Shown piece after piece: positions 24,442 to 34,562 of a stretch of DNA of 64,000 nucleotides (the stretch's first letter is position 1; each line of letters opens with the position of its first letter). The position numbers and the translations under genes are program-made. The notes beneath the pieces were generated by a model that did no database searches, was not told the DNA's origin, and saw only the letters and a program-made list of their open reading frames with translations. Source of the DNA: Demequinaceae bacterium (lineage in GTDB: Bacteria; Actinomycetota; Actinomycetes; Actinomycetales; Demequinaceae); NCBI GenBank assembly GCA_016933155.1, contig JAFGBM010000006.1, forward strand, positions 1 through 64,000, given 5' to 3'.

Positions 24442-24546
24442 TCGTTGTGCGTGCGACCGTGGAGGCCCTGGGCCTCGGCAGGAGCCGCCCATAGAACACC
24501 GCGTTGGTTCGCCAACGCCTACCACACGAACGATAAGAAGGCTCCT
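24442..24546 (+). promoter_or_regulatory. Structured rplM leader
   Basis: Two hairpins are visible: GAGGC and GCCTC at 24462-24476, and a perfect 7-bp stem with a UUCG tetraloop at 24501-24518. UUCG-capped stems are unusually stable in RNA. L13-binding leaders control rplM-rpsI in some other bacteria, so an autoregulatory role is plausible here but not shown. Confidence 0.5.
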
Positions 24547-24990
24547 GTGCGCACCTACTCCCCGAAGTCGGCGGATGTTGTCGAGAACTGGCACGTCGTC
24601 GACGCGACCGATGTCGTCCTTGGCCGCCTCGCCTCCCAAGTGGCGACCCTCATCCGCGGCAAGCACAAGCCGACCTTCGCCCCCCACCTCGACTGCGGGG
24701 ATTACGTCATCGTCATCAACGCCGCTGACGTCGCCCTGACCGGAGCCAAGACCACGGGCAAGATCAAGTACCGGCACTCGGGATTCATCGGGGGTCTTCG
24801 GGGTGTCCCGATTGGCGAACTCCTGGAGAAGGACCCCCGGCGGGTCGTGGAGGGCGCCGTTCGCGGCATGTTGCCCCACACCAAACTCGGACGGGCTCAG
24901 ATGTCGAAGCTCAAGGTGTACGCGGGGGCCGAGCACCCGCACGCCGCACAGAAGCCCAAGCCGTTTACCATCTCCCAGGTCGCGCAGTAG
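24547..24990 (+). CDS. rplM: 50S ribosomal protein L13
   Basis: Early assembly protein of the large subunit; 147 aa from GTG 24547 ([20 protein letters not shown]), with AGAAGG five bases upstream. The [17 protein letters not shown] motif and [16 protein letters not shown] are typical. It is co-transcribed with rpsI, the usual partner. Confidence 0.97.
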   Translation: MRTYSPKSADVVENWHVVDATDVVLGRLASQVATLIRGKHKPTFAPHLDCGDYVIVINAADVALTGAKTTGKIKYRHSGFIGGLRGVPIGELLEKDPRRVVEGAVRGMLPHTKLGRAQMSKLKVYAGAEHPHAAQKPKPFTISQVAQ

Positions 24991-25017
24991 GCCTGGGACC
25001 TGACGAAGGACACGACA

Positions 25018-25515
25018 GTGACGGACGAGATCACGACGGACCTTGAGGATGAGTTCCCTGAGGACGAGGTCCCGGAGGAGTACCACACCGAATCCGCGGT
25101 CATCCGCGGCGTGGGCGCATCGGCCGTCGCGCCCGGAGCGGGACTGGGCCGCCGCAAGGAGGCGATCGCCCGGGTGCGACTCGTCCCCGGGGTGGGGAAG
25201 TGGACCATCAACGGCCGCGACCTCGAGGATTACTTCCCGAACAAGGTCCACCAGCAGGTGGTCAACAGCCCGTTTGCCATTCTCGACATCGAAGGCAAAT
25301 TCGATGTCCATGCCCGGATCACTGGAGGAGGGACGTCCGGCCAGGCCGGCGCCCTTCGCCTCGGCGTCGCCCGTGCGCTGAATGCCATCGACGAGGAGCA
25401 CAACCGGTCTACGCTCAAGAAGGCGGGATTCCTGACCAGGGATGCCCGCGTCGTCGAGCGGAAGAAGGCCGGACTCAAGAAGGCTCGTCGCGCCCCGCAG
25501 TACACCAAGCGGTAG
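25018..25515 (+). CDS. rpsI: 30S ribosomal protein S9
   Basis: Protein whose C-terminal tail reaches the P-site tRNA; 165 aa, GTG start. The core begins near residue 40 ([15 protein letters not shown]) and ends [12 protein letters not shown] with the conserved C-terminal Lys-Arg. The first 25 residues form an acidic extension ([20 protein letters not shown]), longer than in most S9 proteins. Confidence 0.97.
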   Translation: MTDEITTDLEDEFPEDEVPEEYHTESAVIRGVGASAVAPGAGLGRRKEAIARVRLVPGVGKWTINGRDLEDYFPNKVHQQVVNSPFAILDIEGKFDVHARITGGGTSGQAGALRLGVARALNAIDEEHNRSTLKKAGFLTRDARVVERKKAGLKKARRAPQYTKR

Positions 25516-25525
25516 CATTTCGCGC

Positions 25526-26890
25526 ATGGCGCGACTCTTCGGCACGGATGGCGTCCGAGGGATCGCCAACGTCGATGTCACCCCCGAACTCGCCCTCGAT
25601 CTCGCGATAGCCGCGACGGGTGTGCTCGTAGAAGCCTCCCAGTCCGAAGGTCGCCATCGGGTCGTCATCGGGCGCGATACCCGCATCTCGGGACAGTTCC
25701 TCTCCCATGCCATGGCCGCGGGCCTGGCTGGCGCGGGCGCCGACGTCCTCGACGTCGGGGTCATCCCGACCCCCGGTGTTGCCCACATCGTCGCGGCGAC
25801 GGATTCGGATTTCGGGGTGGTGATCTCCGCCTCGCACAATCCCATGCCCGACAACGGGATCAAGTTCTTCGCCAAGGGCGGGCACAAGGTCGACGACGCC
25901 GTCGAGGAGGAGATCGAGGAGAGGCTCGGAAAGGTCGGGGAACGGCCGACGGGTGAGGACGTGGGGACGATTACGCCTCGTCCCGACCTTGTTCAGGCGT
26001 ACATCACCCATGTTGTCGACGCGGTCAAGACCTTCTCCGGGTCGGCATCGCCGCTTGCGGGGCTCAAGATTGTGGCCGATTGCGCCCATGGGTCCGCGTC
26101 GACCGTGGCGGAGGGGGCCCTGCGGGAGGCAGGGGCCGATGTGGTCGTCATCAACGCGGCGCCAACGGGCCTCAACATCAACGACGGGGTCGGGTCCACC
26201 CACATCGAGGGATTGGCGTCGGCGGTCATCAAGAACGGAGCGGACCTCGGGGTTGCCTTCGACGGGGATGCGGACAGGTGTCTCGCGGTCGATCACCTGG
26301 GGGCCCTGGTCGACGGCGACCAGCTCATGGGTCTGATCGCGCTCAAGATGAAGGCGGAGAACGCGCTCTACCGAGACACCATCGTCGCGACCGTCATGAG
26401 CAACCTCGGGCTCCACCGGGCCATGCGTCAGGCCGGAATAGACATCGTCGAAACGGCCGTCGGCGACCGCTATGTGCTCGAGGCGATGCGAGAGGCCGGA
26501 TACTCCCTCGGTGGGGAGCAGTCGGGGCACATCATCCTGTCCGAGTACACGACGACGGGGGACGGTCTCCTCACCGCCGTCATCGCCGGTTCGATCGTCG
26601 TGGCCTCGGGAAACAACCTGCGTGATGAGGTTGCCTCGATCGAGCGATTACCCCAGGTCCTCGTCAATGTCCCGAACGTCGACAAGTCGAGGGTCTTCAC
26701 GGATGCCGTGCTCGAGGGGGCGCTTGCCGACATCCGGGCCTCCCTCGGCTCCGGGGGGAGGGTGCTCCTTCGGCCCTCGGGGACAGAGCCCCTCGTCCGG
26801 GTCATGGTCGAAGCGGCGACGAAGGATCGAGCCGAGGAAGTCGCCGGAGCACTTGCCGCCCTGGTCGCCTCCAGGCTGGCTCTCGCATGA
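25526..26890 (+). CDS. glmM: Phosphoglucosamine mutase
   Basis: Converts glucosamine-6-phosphate to glucosamine-1-phosphate for UDP-GlcNAc and peptidoglycan synthesis, the step after GlmS (encoded at 28603). 454 aa. The phosphoserine is Ser103 in ISASHNP, the metal loop is FDGDADR, and the phosphate-binding RPSGTEP is near residue 415. ATG 25526 lacks a ribosome-binding site, but TAGCAT (25513-25518) lies seven bases upstream, so a leaderless transcript is possible in addition to read-through from rpsI. It overlaps the next gene by four bases. Confidence 0.97.
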   Translation: MARLFGTDGVRGIANVDVTPELALDLAIAATGVLVEASQSEGRHRVVIGRDTRISGQFLSHAMAAGLAGAGADVLDVGVIPTPGVAHIVAATDSDFGVVISASHNPMPDNGIKFFAKGGHKVDDAVEEEIEERLGKVGERPTGEDVGTITPRPDLVQAYITHVVDAVKTFSGSASPLAGLKIVADCAHGSASTVAEGALREAGADVVVINAAPTGLNINDGVGSTHIEGLASAVIKNGADLGVAFDGDADRCLAVDHLGALVDGDQLMGLIALKMKAENALYRDTIVATVMSNLGLHRAMRQAGIDIVETAVGDRYVLEAMREAGYSLGGEQSGHIILSEYTTTGDGLLTAVIAGSIVVASGNNLRDEVASIERLPQVLVNVPNVDKSRVFTDAVLEGALADIRASLGSGGRVLLRPSGTEPLVRVMVEAATKDRAEEVAGALAALVASRLALA

Positions 26891-27615
26891 TCCCATCCGG
26901 ATGGAGGGAATCCCTCGGTGATGCCCTGGGTGATGCCTGGTCCTGGTTCACGGGGCTTGGTGTCGAGATCGAGCGTCTTGTCCTCGATCTCACAACCTCG
27001 GTGTGGATCTACCTCGCCGTCTGGGCCGTGGCCGTCATTGATGGGATCTTTCCCCCGGTCCCGTCGGAGTCGATCGTCATCGCGGCGGCGACGACCTGGA
27101 GGATCGAACACACGCCAGTCATCTGGGGGGTGTGGCTCGCGGCGGCGGTGGGAGCCTGGTGCGGGGACCAGATTGCCTTCAGCATCGGGCGGGCCGTGCA
27201 TCCCAACCGCGTCCCCTTCCTTCGAGGCCCCAAGGGGAGATCTGTCCTCGCCTGGGCCGAGCACGCTCTCGAGCACCGGGGGACGGCGTTCATCCTGGCC
27301 GCCCGATTCATCCCGATCGGACGGGTCGCGGTCAACCTCACCGCCGGGGCCCTCCGCTTCCCTCGGCGGCGGTTCATGATCATCGACGCGGTCGCGGCCT
27401 GCCTGTGGGCGACGTACGGCTGCGTGCTCGGAGTCTTCGCCGGAAGCCTGGTGAACGACAGCCTGCTCCTGGCAATCGCCATCGGGGTGGTCGGGGGGAT
27501 CCTCCTGGGATACCTCGTCGATCGGCTTCTCTCCCGCCTCGGGCTCGAGCCCACCCAGTTGCCCTCCCTGGAGGAGATGGAGCGATCCGAGGCAGACGAG
27601 GCGGCGGACGCCTAG
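26887..27615 (+). CDS. DedA-family (SNARE-associated/VTT domain) membrane protein
   Basis: 242-aa inner-membrane protein. The family landmarks are IFPPVPSESIVIAAA near residue 54, GAWCGDQIAFSIGRA and the FIPIGRVAVNLTAG motif near 142-155 with its conserved arginine. Several hydrophobic segments follow, ending with a charged tail. Members are linked to lipid (undecaprenyl-phosphate or phospholipid) flipping and membrane homeostasis; the substrate cannot be read here. It overlaps glmM by ATGA, consistent with a role in envelope synthesis. It is convergent with coaA, overlapping by four bases. Confidence 0.9.
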   Translation: MIPSGWRESLGDALGDAWSWFTGLGVEIERLVLDLTTSVWIYLAVWAVAVIDGIFPPVPSESIVIAAATTWRIEHTPVIWGVWLAAAVGAWCGDQIAFSIGRAVHPNRVPFLRGPKGRSVLAWAEHALEHRGTAFILAARFIPIGRVAVNLTAGALRFPRRRFMIIDAVAACLWATYGCVLGVFAGSLVNDSLLLAIAIGVVGGILLGYLVDRLLSRLGLEPTQLPSLEEMERSEADEAADA

Positions 27616-28562
27616 AGTTTGCGGAGGCTGACGGTTTCGACCGCGTGATCGGGGCCCTTCCGAAGGATGATCGTCGCCCGGTCCCGCGTCGGCGCGATGT
27701 TGTGCTCCAGGTTGGGCGCATTGATGGCATCCCAGATCTCCTCGGCTCGGAGCCGGGCCTCGTCATCGCTTAGCCGGGCATAGGAGTGGAAATAGGAATC
27801 CGGCTGCGAGAAGGCCGTCTCGCGGAGGGAGAGGAAACGATCGACGTACCATCCCCGGATGTCGGAGGACTCGGCGTCGACGTAGATGGACACATCGAAG
27901 TAGTCGCTGACGGCCGGGGCAATTCCCGATGCCAGGGGGAGGGGCTGCTGAAGGACGTTCAGGCCCTCGACGATGAGGATGTCCGGTTGGTCGATCGTGG
28001 TCGCCTCGCCCGGCACGATGTCATAGAGGAGATGGGAGTACACCGGGGCTGAGACCGACGGGACTCCCGACTTGACGTCGACGACGAAGCGGTGCAGGGC
28101 GTCGCTGTCGTACGACTCCGGAAAGCCTTTGCGATAGAGGAGCCCCCTGTCCTGAAGCTCGGCGTTCGGCAGGAGGAAACTGTCGGTGGTCACCAGGGAG
28201 ACATCGGGGCTCCGGGGCCACCGGGCCATCAGTTCCCTGAGGAGCCGCGCCGTCGTGGACTTCCCGACCGCGACCGAGCCCGCGACGGCGATGACGAAGG
28301 GGGTCCTGGATGCGCGTTCCCCCAGGAACTCGGCCGTCGCCCCGTGCAGGGCTCCCACCGCCGTCGAGTATAGGTCGAGAAGCCGAGAGAGGGGCCGGTA
28401 GACCGTATCGACCTCATCGAGGCTCACGGGATCGCCTAAGCCCCGGACCCGAGTGATGTCTTCCTCCGTCAGGGGAAGGGGGGTCTTCCCGGCGAGGGCG
28501 GACCACTCCGACCTGCTGAGGGTGACGTACGGGCCGCCGGAGCGGGGACCTGCCTCGTTCAC
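27612..28562 (-). CDS. coaA: Type I pantothenate kinase
   Basis: Phosphorylates pantothenate, the first step of coenzyme A synthesis. 316 aa from GTG 28562 (MNEAGPRSGG). The P-loop is AGSVAVGKST, followed by the family motifs TTDSFLLPNAELQ, GFPESYD and EGLNVLQ. An upstream in-frame ATG at 28604 would overlap glmS. GTG 28562 has GACAAT (minus strand, 28569-28574) six bases upstream and a GGAGG 11 bases away. It is divergent from glmS with a gap of 40 bases. Confidence 0.94.
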   Translation of the reverse strand: MNEAGPRSGGPYVTLSRSEWSALAGKTPLPLTEEDITRVRGLGDPVSLDEVDTVYRPLSRLLDLYSTAVGALHGATAEFLGERASRTPFVIAVAGSVAVGKSTTARLLRELMARWPRSPDVSLVTTDSFLLPNAELQDRGLLYRKGFPESYDSDALHRFVVDVKSGVPSVSAPVYSHLLYDIVPGEATTIDQPDILIVEGLNVLQQPLPLASGIAPAVSDYFDVSIYVDAESSDIRGWYVDRFLSLRETAFSQPDSYFHSYARLSDDEARLRAEEIWDAINAPNLEHNIAPTRDRATIILRKGPDHAVETVSLRKL

Positions 28563-28602
28563 GGTCCCATTGTCCTCCAAGGCGACAACTAGACTCGACA
28601 CC

Positions 28603-30468
28603 ATGTGCGGAATTGTCGGATACGTCGGTTCGGGGGCGCCGAGCTTCAGGCCTCAGGAAGTGGTCATGGCGGGGCTGGCTCGTCTCGAGTATCGCGGCTA
28701 TGACTCGGCGGGGATCGCGGTCGTCACGGAGGATCAGAATTCCCTGGCGAGGGCGAAGAAGGCCGGGAAACTCGCCGTCCTCGCGGCGGAACTCAAGGAG
28801 CATCCCCTAGCGCCCGGGACCGTCGCGATCGGGCACACCCGATGGGCGACCCATGGGGCGCCAACGGATGAGAACGCCCACCCCCACCTCGCGGCCGATG
28901 GGCGTATCGCCATCATCCACAACGGCATTATCGAGAATCATGCCGCCCTCCGCAGTGAGCTCAAGGCAGGCGGGGTGACGTTCGCCTCCGACACCGACAC
29001 CGAGACGGCGGGGCACCTCCTCGCGGCCGAGATCGATTCGGGCTTGTCCCTGGCCGAGGCGATGCGTGCGGTGACGAGGCGCCTGGAGGGAGCCTTCACC
29101 CTCCTCGCCGTCGACGCCCGGGAGCCCCACACTGTGGTCGGGGCGCGCCGGAACTCCCCCCTCGTCGTCGGGCTCGGGGAGAACGAGAACTTCCTGGGCT
29201 CCGACGTCATCGCCTTCATCGAGCACACGAGGACGGCTCTCGAACTCGGGCAAGACGAGGTGGTGGTCATCACACCGGACGCGGTGATCGTGACCGACGC
29301 CGACGGCGACGAGGTCCAGAGGGAGCCATACTCCATCGACTGGGACACGACGGCCGCCCAGAAGGGGGGGTTCCCCACCTTCATGGACAAGGAGATCCAC
29401 GATCAGCCGGCCGCGGTCGCGGACACCCTTCGAGGACGGATGGACGACAACGGACGGCTCATGCTCGACGCCGGGATCATCGATGAGGGTGTCCTCAACG
29501 CCATCGACAAGATCGTCGTCATCGCCTGTGGAACGGCGGCGTATGCGGGGATGGTGGCGAAATACGCCATCGAGCACTGGTGCCGGATCCCCGTCGAGGT
29601 CGAACTTGCACACGAGTTCAGGTATCGGGATCCCGTCGTGTCGGTCAAGACGCTTGTCGTGGCGATCTCCCAGTCGGGGGAGACGATGGACACGATCATG
29701 GCCGTCCGCCACGCCCAACAGCAGGGGGCGAGCGTCATCGGGATCGTCAACGTCCAGGGATCGACCATCGCCCGGGAAGCGGACGCCGTCCTGTACACGC
29801 GAGCGGGGCCCGAGATCGCCGTGGCTTCCACCAAGGCGTTCCTCGCCCAGATCACGGCCGCGTTCCTCCTCGGCCTGTTCCTCTCCGAACTCCGGGGGAA
29901 TAAATACTCGGACGAGATTGCGGAGATTCTCGAGGAATTGGACGCCATGCCCGCCAAGATCCAGTGGGTCCTCGACACCTCGGAACCCATTCGCGAGATC
30001 GCCCGGTCGATGGCGGGGGAGCGCACGGTCCTCTTTCTCGGGCGGCATGTGGGCTTTCCGGTCGCCCTCGAGGGAGCCCTCAAGCTCAAGGAGCTCGCCT
30101 ACATCCATGCCGAGGGTTTTGCGGCGGGGGAGCTCAAGCACGGGCCGATCGCCCTCATCGAGAAGGACCTGCCGGTCTTCATCGTCTTGCCCTCCCCGCG
30201 GGGGAGGGAGTCTCTTCACGCCAAGGTCCTGTCGAGCATCGAGGAGGTCAAGGCGCGGGGGGCCCGGATCCTCGTTCTCGCCGAGGAGGGCGATGACGAG
30301 GCCCCGCTGTATGCCGATCACGTCTTCTACGTCCCGGAGGCGCCGGTGCTACTCGCCCCATTGCTGAACGTGGTCCCCCTGCAGATTTTCGCCTGCTCGC
30401 TCGCTGGGGCGAAGGGGTACGACGTCGACCAGCCCCGCAATCTCGCGAAGTCCGTGACGGTGGAGTAG
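28603..30468 (+). CDS. glmS: Glutamine--fructose-6-phosphate aminotransferase
   Basis: Makes glucosamine-6-phosphate from fructose-6-phosphate and glutamine, the entry to amino-sugar synthesis. 621 aa. The N-terminal glutaminase nucleophile is Cys2 (MCGIVGYVG). Two SIS sugar-isomerase domains follow from about residue 295, and the C-terminus is [13 protein letters not shown] as in the family. There is no ribosome-binding site; TAGACT at 28590-28595 lies seven bases before the ATG, so a leaderless mRNA is likely. No glmS ribozyme can fit upstream. acpS follows after two bases. Confidence 0.97.
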   Translation: MCGIVGYVGSGAPSFRPQEVVMAGLARLEYRGYDSAGIAVVTEDQNSLARAKKAGKLAVLAAELKEHPLAPGTVAIGHTRWATHGAPTDENAHPHLAADGRIAIIHNGIIENHAALRSELKAGGVTFASDTDTETAGHLLAAEIDSGLSLAEAMRAVTRRLEGAFTLLAVDAREPHTVVGARRNSPLVVGLGENENFLGSDVIAFIEHTRTALELGQDEVVVITPDAVIVTDADGDEVQREPYSIDWDTTAAQKGGFPTFMDKEIHDQPAAVADTLRGRMDDNGRLMLDAGIIDEGVLNAIDKIVVIACGTAAYAGMVAKYAIEHWCRIPVEVELAHEFRYRDPVVSVKTLVVAISQSGETMDTIMAVRHAQQQGASVIGIVNVQGSTIAREADAVLYTRAGPEIAVASTKAFLAQITAAFLLGLFLSELRGNKYSDEIAEILEELDAMPAKIQWVLDTSEPIREIARSMAGERTVLFLGRHVGFPVALEGALKLKELAYIHAEGFAAGELKHGPIALIEKDLPVFIVLPSPRGRESLHAKVLSSIEEVKARGARILVLAEEGDDEAPLYADHVFYVPEAPVLLAPLLNVVPLQIFACSLAGAKGYDVDQPRNLAKSVTVE

Positions 30469-30470
30469 CC

Positions 30471-30827
30471 GTGCTCGTCGGGCTCGGGATCGATGTCGTC
30501 GCCATCGAGCGTTTCGAAGAGGCGCTCGATCGAAGCCCCGGCTTCTTGGAGCGGGTCTTCACGCCCGAGGAGCGCGGCCTGGGGCATGCAAGCCTCGCCG
30601 CTCGGTGGGCGGCCAAGGAGGCCCTCGCGAAGGCGCTACGGGCCCCTGGAGGCCTCTCGTGGCAGGATGCGGAGGTGGGTCGGGCGGACGACGGCGCCCC
30701 GGTGCTCTCGGTCAAGGGATCGGTGGCGGCGCGGGCGGCCGAACTCGGCATCACCCGGTTCCACCTGTCGATGTCCCACGATGCGGGTATCGCGTCAGCG
30801 GTCGTGGTTGCGGAAGGAGAGGGATGA
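30471..30827 (+). CDS. acpS: Holo-[acyl-carrier-protein] synthase
   Basis: Transfers 4'-phosphopantetheine from CoA to acyl carrier protein. 118 aa from GTG 30471. The conserved metal-binding aspartate is in [12 protein letters not shown] (Asp8), and the second motif is [12 protein letters not shown]. The position glmS-acpS-alr is typical of actinobacteria. It overlaps alr by four bases. Confidence 0.96.
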   Translation: MLVGLGIDVVAIERFEEALDRSPGFLERVFTPEERGLGHASLAARWAAKEALAKALRAPGGLSWQDAEVGRADDGAPVLSVKGSVAARAAELGITRFHLSMSHDAGIASAVVVAEGEG

Positions 30828-31936
30828 CGGGACTCGAGGTGTGCGTCGACTACGACGCCATCGCCCACAACGTCGGTGTGCTGGCCGAGCGGGCGGCGGG
30901 CGCCCAAGTCATGGCCGTGGTGAAGGGCGATGGTTACGGGCATGGGCTCATCGAGACCGCGAGGGCCGCACGAAGAGGGGGGGCATCCTGGTTGGGGGTC
31001 GCCCAGCCGGGTGAGGCCCTGACGCTTCGGGCGGCCGATGACGCGGGTCCCCTCCTGACTTGGCTGTATGGGCCGGAGGTACCTGCGGCGGCCCTCATCC
31101 GCCACGGGATCGACGTGTCGGTCGGCTCCCTTCCCGTCCTCGAGGCGATCATGAGGGGGGCCGACGAGGCTGGTCAGCCAGCGAGGCTTCATGTCTGTGT
31201 CGACACCGGCCTCGGCCGTGAGGGGGCGACCCTTGAAGACCTGCCCGGGGTGTTGGACGCCGTCGCTCACGGGCGCGCGGAGGGGCGAGTCGAGCCGGTG
31301 GGCCTGTGGTCGCACCTGGCCTGGGCCGACGCTCCGGGCCATCCGATCATCGACGAGCAGGCTCGGGCTTTCGAGCGCGCCATCGCGATGGCCGACGAGA
31401 TGGGGGTGTCGTTCGAGGTACGCCACCTCGCCAACTCCGCGGCCGTCCTCACCCGCCCCGACCTTCGATACGATCTCGTCCGCCCGGGGATCGCCGTGTA
31501 TGGGCTCCCCCCCGTGCCCGATCCCGAGGGGCGCGATTTCGGCCTGATTCCCGCGATGAGGGTGACGACGACCCTGGCCCTCGTCAAGAGGGTCGGACGC
31601 GGCCAGGGGGTCAGTTACGGCCACGAGTACGTGACTGACCGCGAGACCGTCCTCGGTCTCGTCTCGGTGGGGTACGCCGACGGGGTCTTCCGGTCCGCGG
31701 GGAACCGGGCCGGGGTCTCCATAGGAGGGAAGCGGTACCGGATCGTCGGCCGGGTGTGCATGGATCAGTTCGTCGTCGACCTGGGCCCCGAGCCGGGTGC
31801 GCGGGAAGGGGACGAGGTCGTCCTCATCGGTCCGGGCGGGCCGACGGCGAGGGAATGGGCTGAGGCTGCTGGCACGATCGACTATGAGGTGGTGTGCCGA
31901 TTCGGGGGATTACGGGCGAAGAGCGGGGACGTGTGA
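30824..31936 (+). CDS. alr: Alanine racemase
   Basis: PLP enzyme producing D-alanine for peptidoglycan. 370 aa. The PLP lysine is Lys34 in [11 protein letters not shown], and the catalytic tyrosine lies in [22 protein letters not shown] near the C-terminus is the family's conserved strand. ATG 30824 follows AAGGAGAGGG and overlaps the acpS stop (ATGA). Confidence 0.97.
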   Translation: MTGLEVCVDYDAIAHNVGVLAERAAGAQVMAVVKGDGYGHGLIETARAARRGGASWLGVAQPGEALTLRAADDAGPLLTWLYGPEVPAAALIRHGIDVSVGSLPVLEAIMRGADEAGQPARLHVCVDTGLGREGATLEDLPGVLDAVAHGRAEGRVEPVGLWSHLAWADAPGHPIIDEQARAFERAIAMADEMGVSFEVRHLANSAAVLTRPDLRYDLVRPGIAVYGLPPVPDPEGRDFGLIPAMRVTTTLALVKRVGRGQGVSYGHEYVTDRETVLGLVSVGYADGVFRSAGNRAGVSIGGKRYRIVGRVCMDQFVVDLGPEPGAREGDEVVLIGPGGPTAREWAEAAGTIDYEVVCRFGGLRAKSGDV

Positions 31937-32433
31937 TGGTCCTTCTTCCGGATGCCGACGCCACGAGGGCGCTGGGGCGGCGGTTGGCGGGATTCCTGCG
32001 GGCAGGTGATCTCGTCCTTGTCGTCGGGGAGTTGGGGGCGGGCAAGACGACCTTCGCCCAGGGCGTCGGAGAGGGGCTCGGGGTCGAGGGGACCATCGCA
32101 AGCCCGACCTTCATCATCGCGCGTGTTCATCGAGCACCTGCCGGGCGTCCCTCCCTGGTCCACGTCGACGCCTATCGGCTGACGTCGCTGGCCGAACTCG
32201 ATGACCTGGACCTGGACGAATCCATCGGGGATGCCGTCACGGTGGTCGAATGGGGCGAAGGGCTGGCCGAGGTCCTCGCGGATTCCTGCCTGACGGTGAC
32301 CCTTGACCGAGGACGCGGCGCGGATCTCGGGCCGGAGGCGGACGCCCGTCGCGGCACCGTCAGGGGGAGGGGCCCCAGGTGGGACGGGGTGGACCTCGCC
32401 CCCCTGCTCCAATCCGTTGACGCGGACTCGTAG
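31936..32433 (+). CDS. tsaE: tRNA t6A biosynthesis ATPase TsaE
   Basis: P-loop ATPase required with TsaB, TsaC and TsaD for threonylcarbamoyl-adenosine-37 of ANN-decoding tRNAs. 165 aa. The Walker A is GELGAGKTTF (31-40), with SPTFIIARVH and HVDAYRL as family motifs. VEWGEG near residue 107 completes the fold. It shares a base with alr and is followed by tsaB after nine bases. The C-terminal 35 residues are Arg/Asp-rich and variable. Confidence 0.95.
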   Translation: MVLLPDADATRALGRRLAGFLRAGDLVLVVGELGAGKTTFAQGVGEGLGVEGTIASPTFIIARVHRAPAGRPSLVHVDAYRLTSLAELDDLDLDESIGDAVTVVEWGEGLAEVLADSCLTVTLDRGRGADLGPEADARRGTVRGRGPRWDGVDLAPLLQSVDADS

Positions 32434-32442
32434 GCTGACTCC

Positions 32443-33057
32443 GTGGAACTGGCCCTCGATACCTCGGCATCTATATCCGTCGCCATCGTCGACGGGGACA
32501 GGCTGATCGCCTCGGCCTCGGAATACGCCCCCCGTTCCCATGCCGAGATCCTCGCCCCCATGATCCGCGGCGTCATGGGGGAGGCCGATGCCACCGGGGC
32601 CGATGTCACCAGGATCATCGTCGGGACGGGTCCGGCGCCTTTCACGGGGCTTCGGGTCGGATTGGTCACGGCTCAGACCCTCGGGCGTTCCTGGGGAATC
32701 CCGGTTGCGGGGGTGTGCTCGCTTGACGCCCTTGGGGCGGAGCATGGGGGGCGGGTCACGGTGGTGGCGGACGCCCGCCGACGCGAGGTCTACTGGGCCC
32801 ACTACGAGGATGGGGTGAGGGTCGATGGGCCCTTCGTCAGCGTCCCGGAAGAAGTCCGGGTCGCGGGGGACGTCATCGGCCGGGGGGCCGCCCTTTACAC
32901 CGAGGTGTTCGGAGGTCGGCCGGAGGCACGCCACGATCCCGATCCGGCGTGGCTCGCCCGGTTGGTCCGACGGGCGACGGCTTGCGGTCAAACCGACTTC
33001 CCTACCCGGCCCCTGTATCTCAGGCGTCCGGACGTCCATGGAGGACCTCGCGCGTGA
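32443..33057 (+). CDS. tsaB: tRNA t6A biosynthesis protein TsaB
   Basis: Scaffold partner of TsaD in the t6A threonylcarbamoyl-transferase complex; also known as YeaZ. 204 aa from GTG 32443. MELALDTSASISVAIVDG and GTGPAPFTGLRVGL are typical of this ASKHA-fold family. TAGGCT at 32431-32436 lies six bases upstream and no ribosome-binding site is present, suggesting a leaderless start within the operon. It overlaps rimI by four bases. Confidence 0.95.
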   Translation: MELALDTSASISVAIVDGDRLIASASEYAPRSHAEILAPMIRGVMGEADATGADVTRIIVGTGPAPFTGLRVGLVTAQTLGRSWGIPVAGVCSLDALGAEHGGRVTVVADARRREVYWAHYEDGVRVDGPFVSVPEEVRVAGDVIGRGAALYTEVFGGRPEARHDPDPAWLARLVRRATACGQTDFPTRPLYLRRPDVHGGPRA

Positions 33058-33512
33058 GGGCGGACAGGTCCATCCGCGATCTCGGAGAGGCCGACCTCGA
33101 TTGGCTGGCCGAGAAGGAGGCAGAGATCTTCGGGGCGGCCGCCTGGTCACCGGCTCAGATCGATCAGGATTTCCACTCCGGCCTCAGAAGGTATCGGGGG
33201 ATCGAGGAGTCCGGTGTTCTCCTCGGGTACTCTGTTTGCGGATTCGACGGGGACTCCTTCCATCTTCTCAACCTCGCCGTCGTCCCAGGGGCGAGGCGAA
33301 GGGGATGCGCGCGAAAGCTTGTGGACGACTTCCTCGACGAAGCGCGGCGTCTCGGCGTCCGCGAGGTGTCCCTTGAGGTGGCCGTTACCAATGCGGCGGC
33401 CATCGCCCTATATCGGGGCTATGGCTTCGCCGTCGTCCGCACCCGTCCGCGGTACTACCAGCCGGAGGACGTCGACGGACTCGTCATGGGGTTGGCCCTG
33501 GTCGGGCATTAG
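33054..33512 (+). CDS. rimI: Ribosomal-protein-alanine N-acetyltransferase (RimI-like)
   Basis: GNAT-family acetyltransferase. 152 aa from GTG 33054, in a GTGA overlap with tsaB. The acetyl-CoA-binding motif A is VVPGARRRGCARKLVDDF, and motif B contains NAAAIALYRGYGF. Its place between tsaB and tsaD is the usual position of rimI; the substrate (S18 in E. coli) is inferred from that. Confidence 0.9.
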   Translation: MRADRSIRDLGEADLDWLAEKEAEIFGAAAWSPAQIDQDFHSGLRRYRGIEESGVLLGYSVCGFDGDSFHLLNLAVVPGARRRGCARKLVDDFLDEARRLGVREVSLEVAVTNAAAIALYRGYGFAVVRTRPRYYQPEDVDGLVMGLALVGH

Positions 33513-33521
33513 GGTGGACCC

Positions 33522-34562
33522 GTGGATCCACTTGTCCTGGGCATCGAGAGCACGTGCGACGAGACCGGGGTCGCCCTTGTCCGCGGGCGCGACCTACTCG
33601 GAGAGTCGGTGGCGAGTTCGATGGACGAGCACGCCCGATTCGGGGGGATCGTGCCGGAGGTCGCCTCCCGGGCCCACCTGGAGGAGATGCTCCCCACCCT
33701 CGATGCTGCGCTCGCATCCGCGGGCGTCTCGCTCGCCGACGTCGACGCGATCGCGGTCGCATCCGGCCCGGGGCTCGTCGGCTCCCTGACCGTCGGTGTG
33801 GCCGCGGCCAAGGCCCTCGCGGTCGCCCTCGGCCGTCCCCTCTACGGCGTCAACCACGTCGTCGGGCACATCGCTGTTGACGAACTCATCCACGGACCCT
33901 TCCCGGATCGGTTCCTTGCACTCGTCGTGTCCGGCGGCCACTCGTCGCTCCTCATGGTCGAGGACATTGCCGCCTCCGTCGTCGAACTGGGTCAGACCCT
34001 GGATGATGCGGCAGGCGAGGCCTTCGACAAGGTGGGCCGCTTGCTCGGGCTGCCCTACCCGGGTGGCCCTCACGTCGACCGGCTCGCTCGGGGCGGGAAC
34101 CCGGAGGCCATCGCCTTTCCTCGCGGGCTCAGCACCCCCAAGGATTTGGTGAGGCACCCCTACGACTTCTCCTTCAGTGGGCTCAAGACGGCCGTCGCCC
34201 GATACGTCGAGGCCTGCGAGGACGGGGGACGCGACGTGCCTCGGGAGGACGTCGCGGCGTCGTTCGCGGCAGCGGTCGCGGACGTCCTCATGACCAAGAC
34301 GATCCGAGCGTGCCGGGAGCTCGGCATCCAGACCCTGGTCATCGGGGGAGGGTTCAGCGCCAACTCTCAGCTCAGGGAGCTGGCGGCGTCGCGGTGCGCG
34401 GAGGAGGGAATCGATGTGCGCATCCCCCCGATTCGCTATTGCACGGACAACGGCGCGATGATCGCCGCCCTGGGGAGCGCCGCCCTCCGGGCGGGCCTTC
34501 CCCGTTCCGATCTGGGGTTTGGGGTCGATTCCGCCCTGCCCCTCGACAGGGCGGTGGCCTAG
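33522..34562 (+). CDS. tsaD: tRNA N6-adenosine threonylcarbamoyltransferase TsaD
   Basis: Catalytic subunit that attaches the threonylcarbamoyl group to A37 of tRNA. 346 aa from GTG 33522. Family signatures are [26 protein letters not shown] and the metal-binding [12 protein letters not shown] histidines. TAGGGT at 33510-33515 sits six bases before the GTG, again a leaderless-type start. The last gene of the glmS-to-tsaD run; the GH3 gene follows directly. Confidence 0.97.
   Translation: MDPLVLGIESTCDETGVALVRGRDLLGESVASSMDEHARFGGIVPEVASRAHLEEMLPTLDAALASAGVSLADVDAIAVASGPGLVGSLTVGVAAAKALAVALGRPLYGVNHVVGHIAVDELIHGPFPDRFLALVVSGGHSSLLMVEDIAASVVELGQTLDDAAGEAFDKVGRLLGLPYPGGPHVDRLARGGNPEAIAFPRGLSTPKDLVRHPYDFSFSGLKTAVARYVEACEDGGRDVPREDVAASFAAAVADVLMTKTIRACRELGIQTLVIGGGFSANSQLRELAASRCAEEGIDVRIPPIRYCTDNGAMIAALGSAALRAGLPRSDLGFGVDSALPLDRAVA

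Noticed and set aside
27786-28401. Short plus-strand frames opposite coaA
   Set aside because: Shadows of the minus-strand coaA, which has all pantothenate-kinase motifs.
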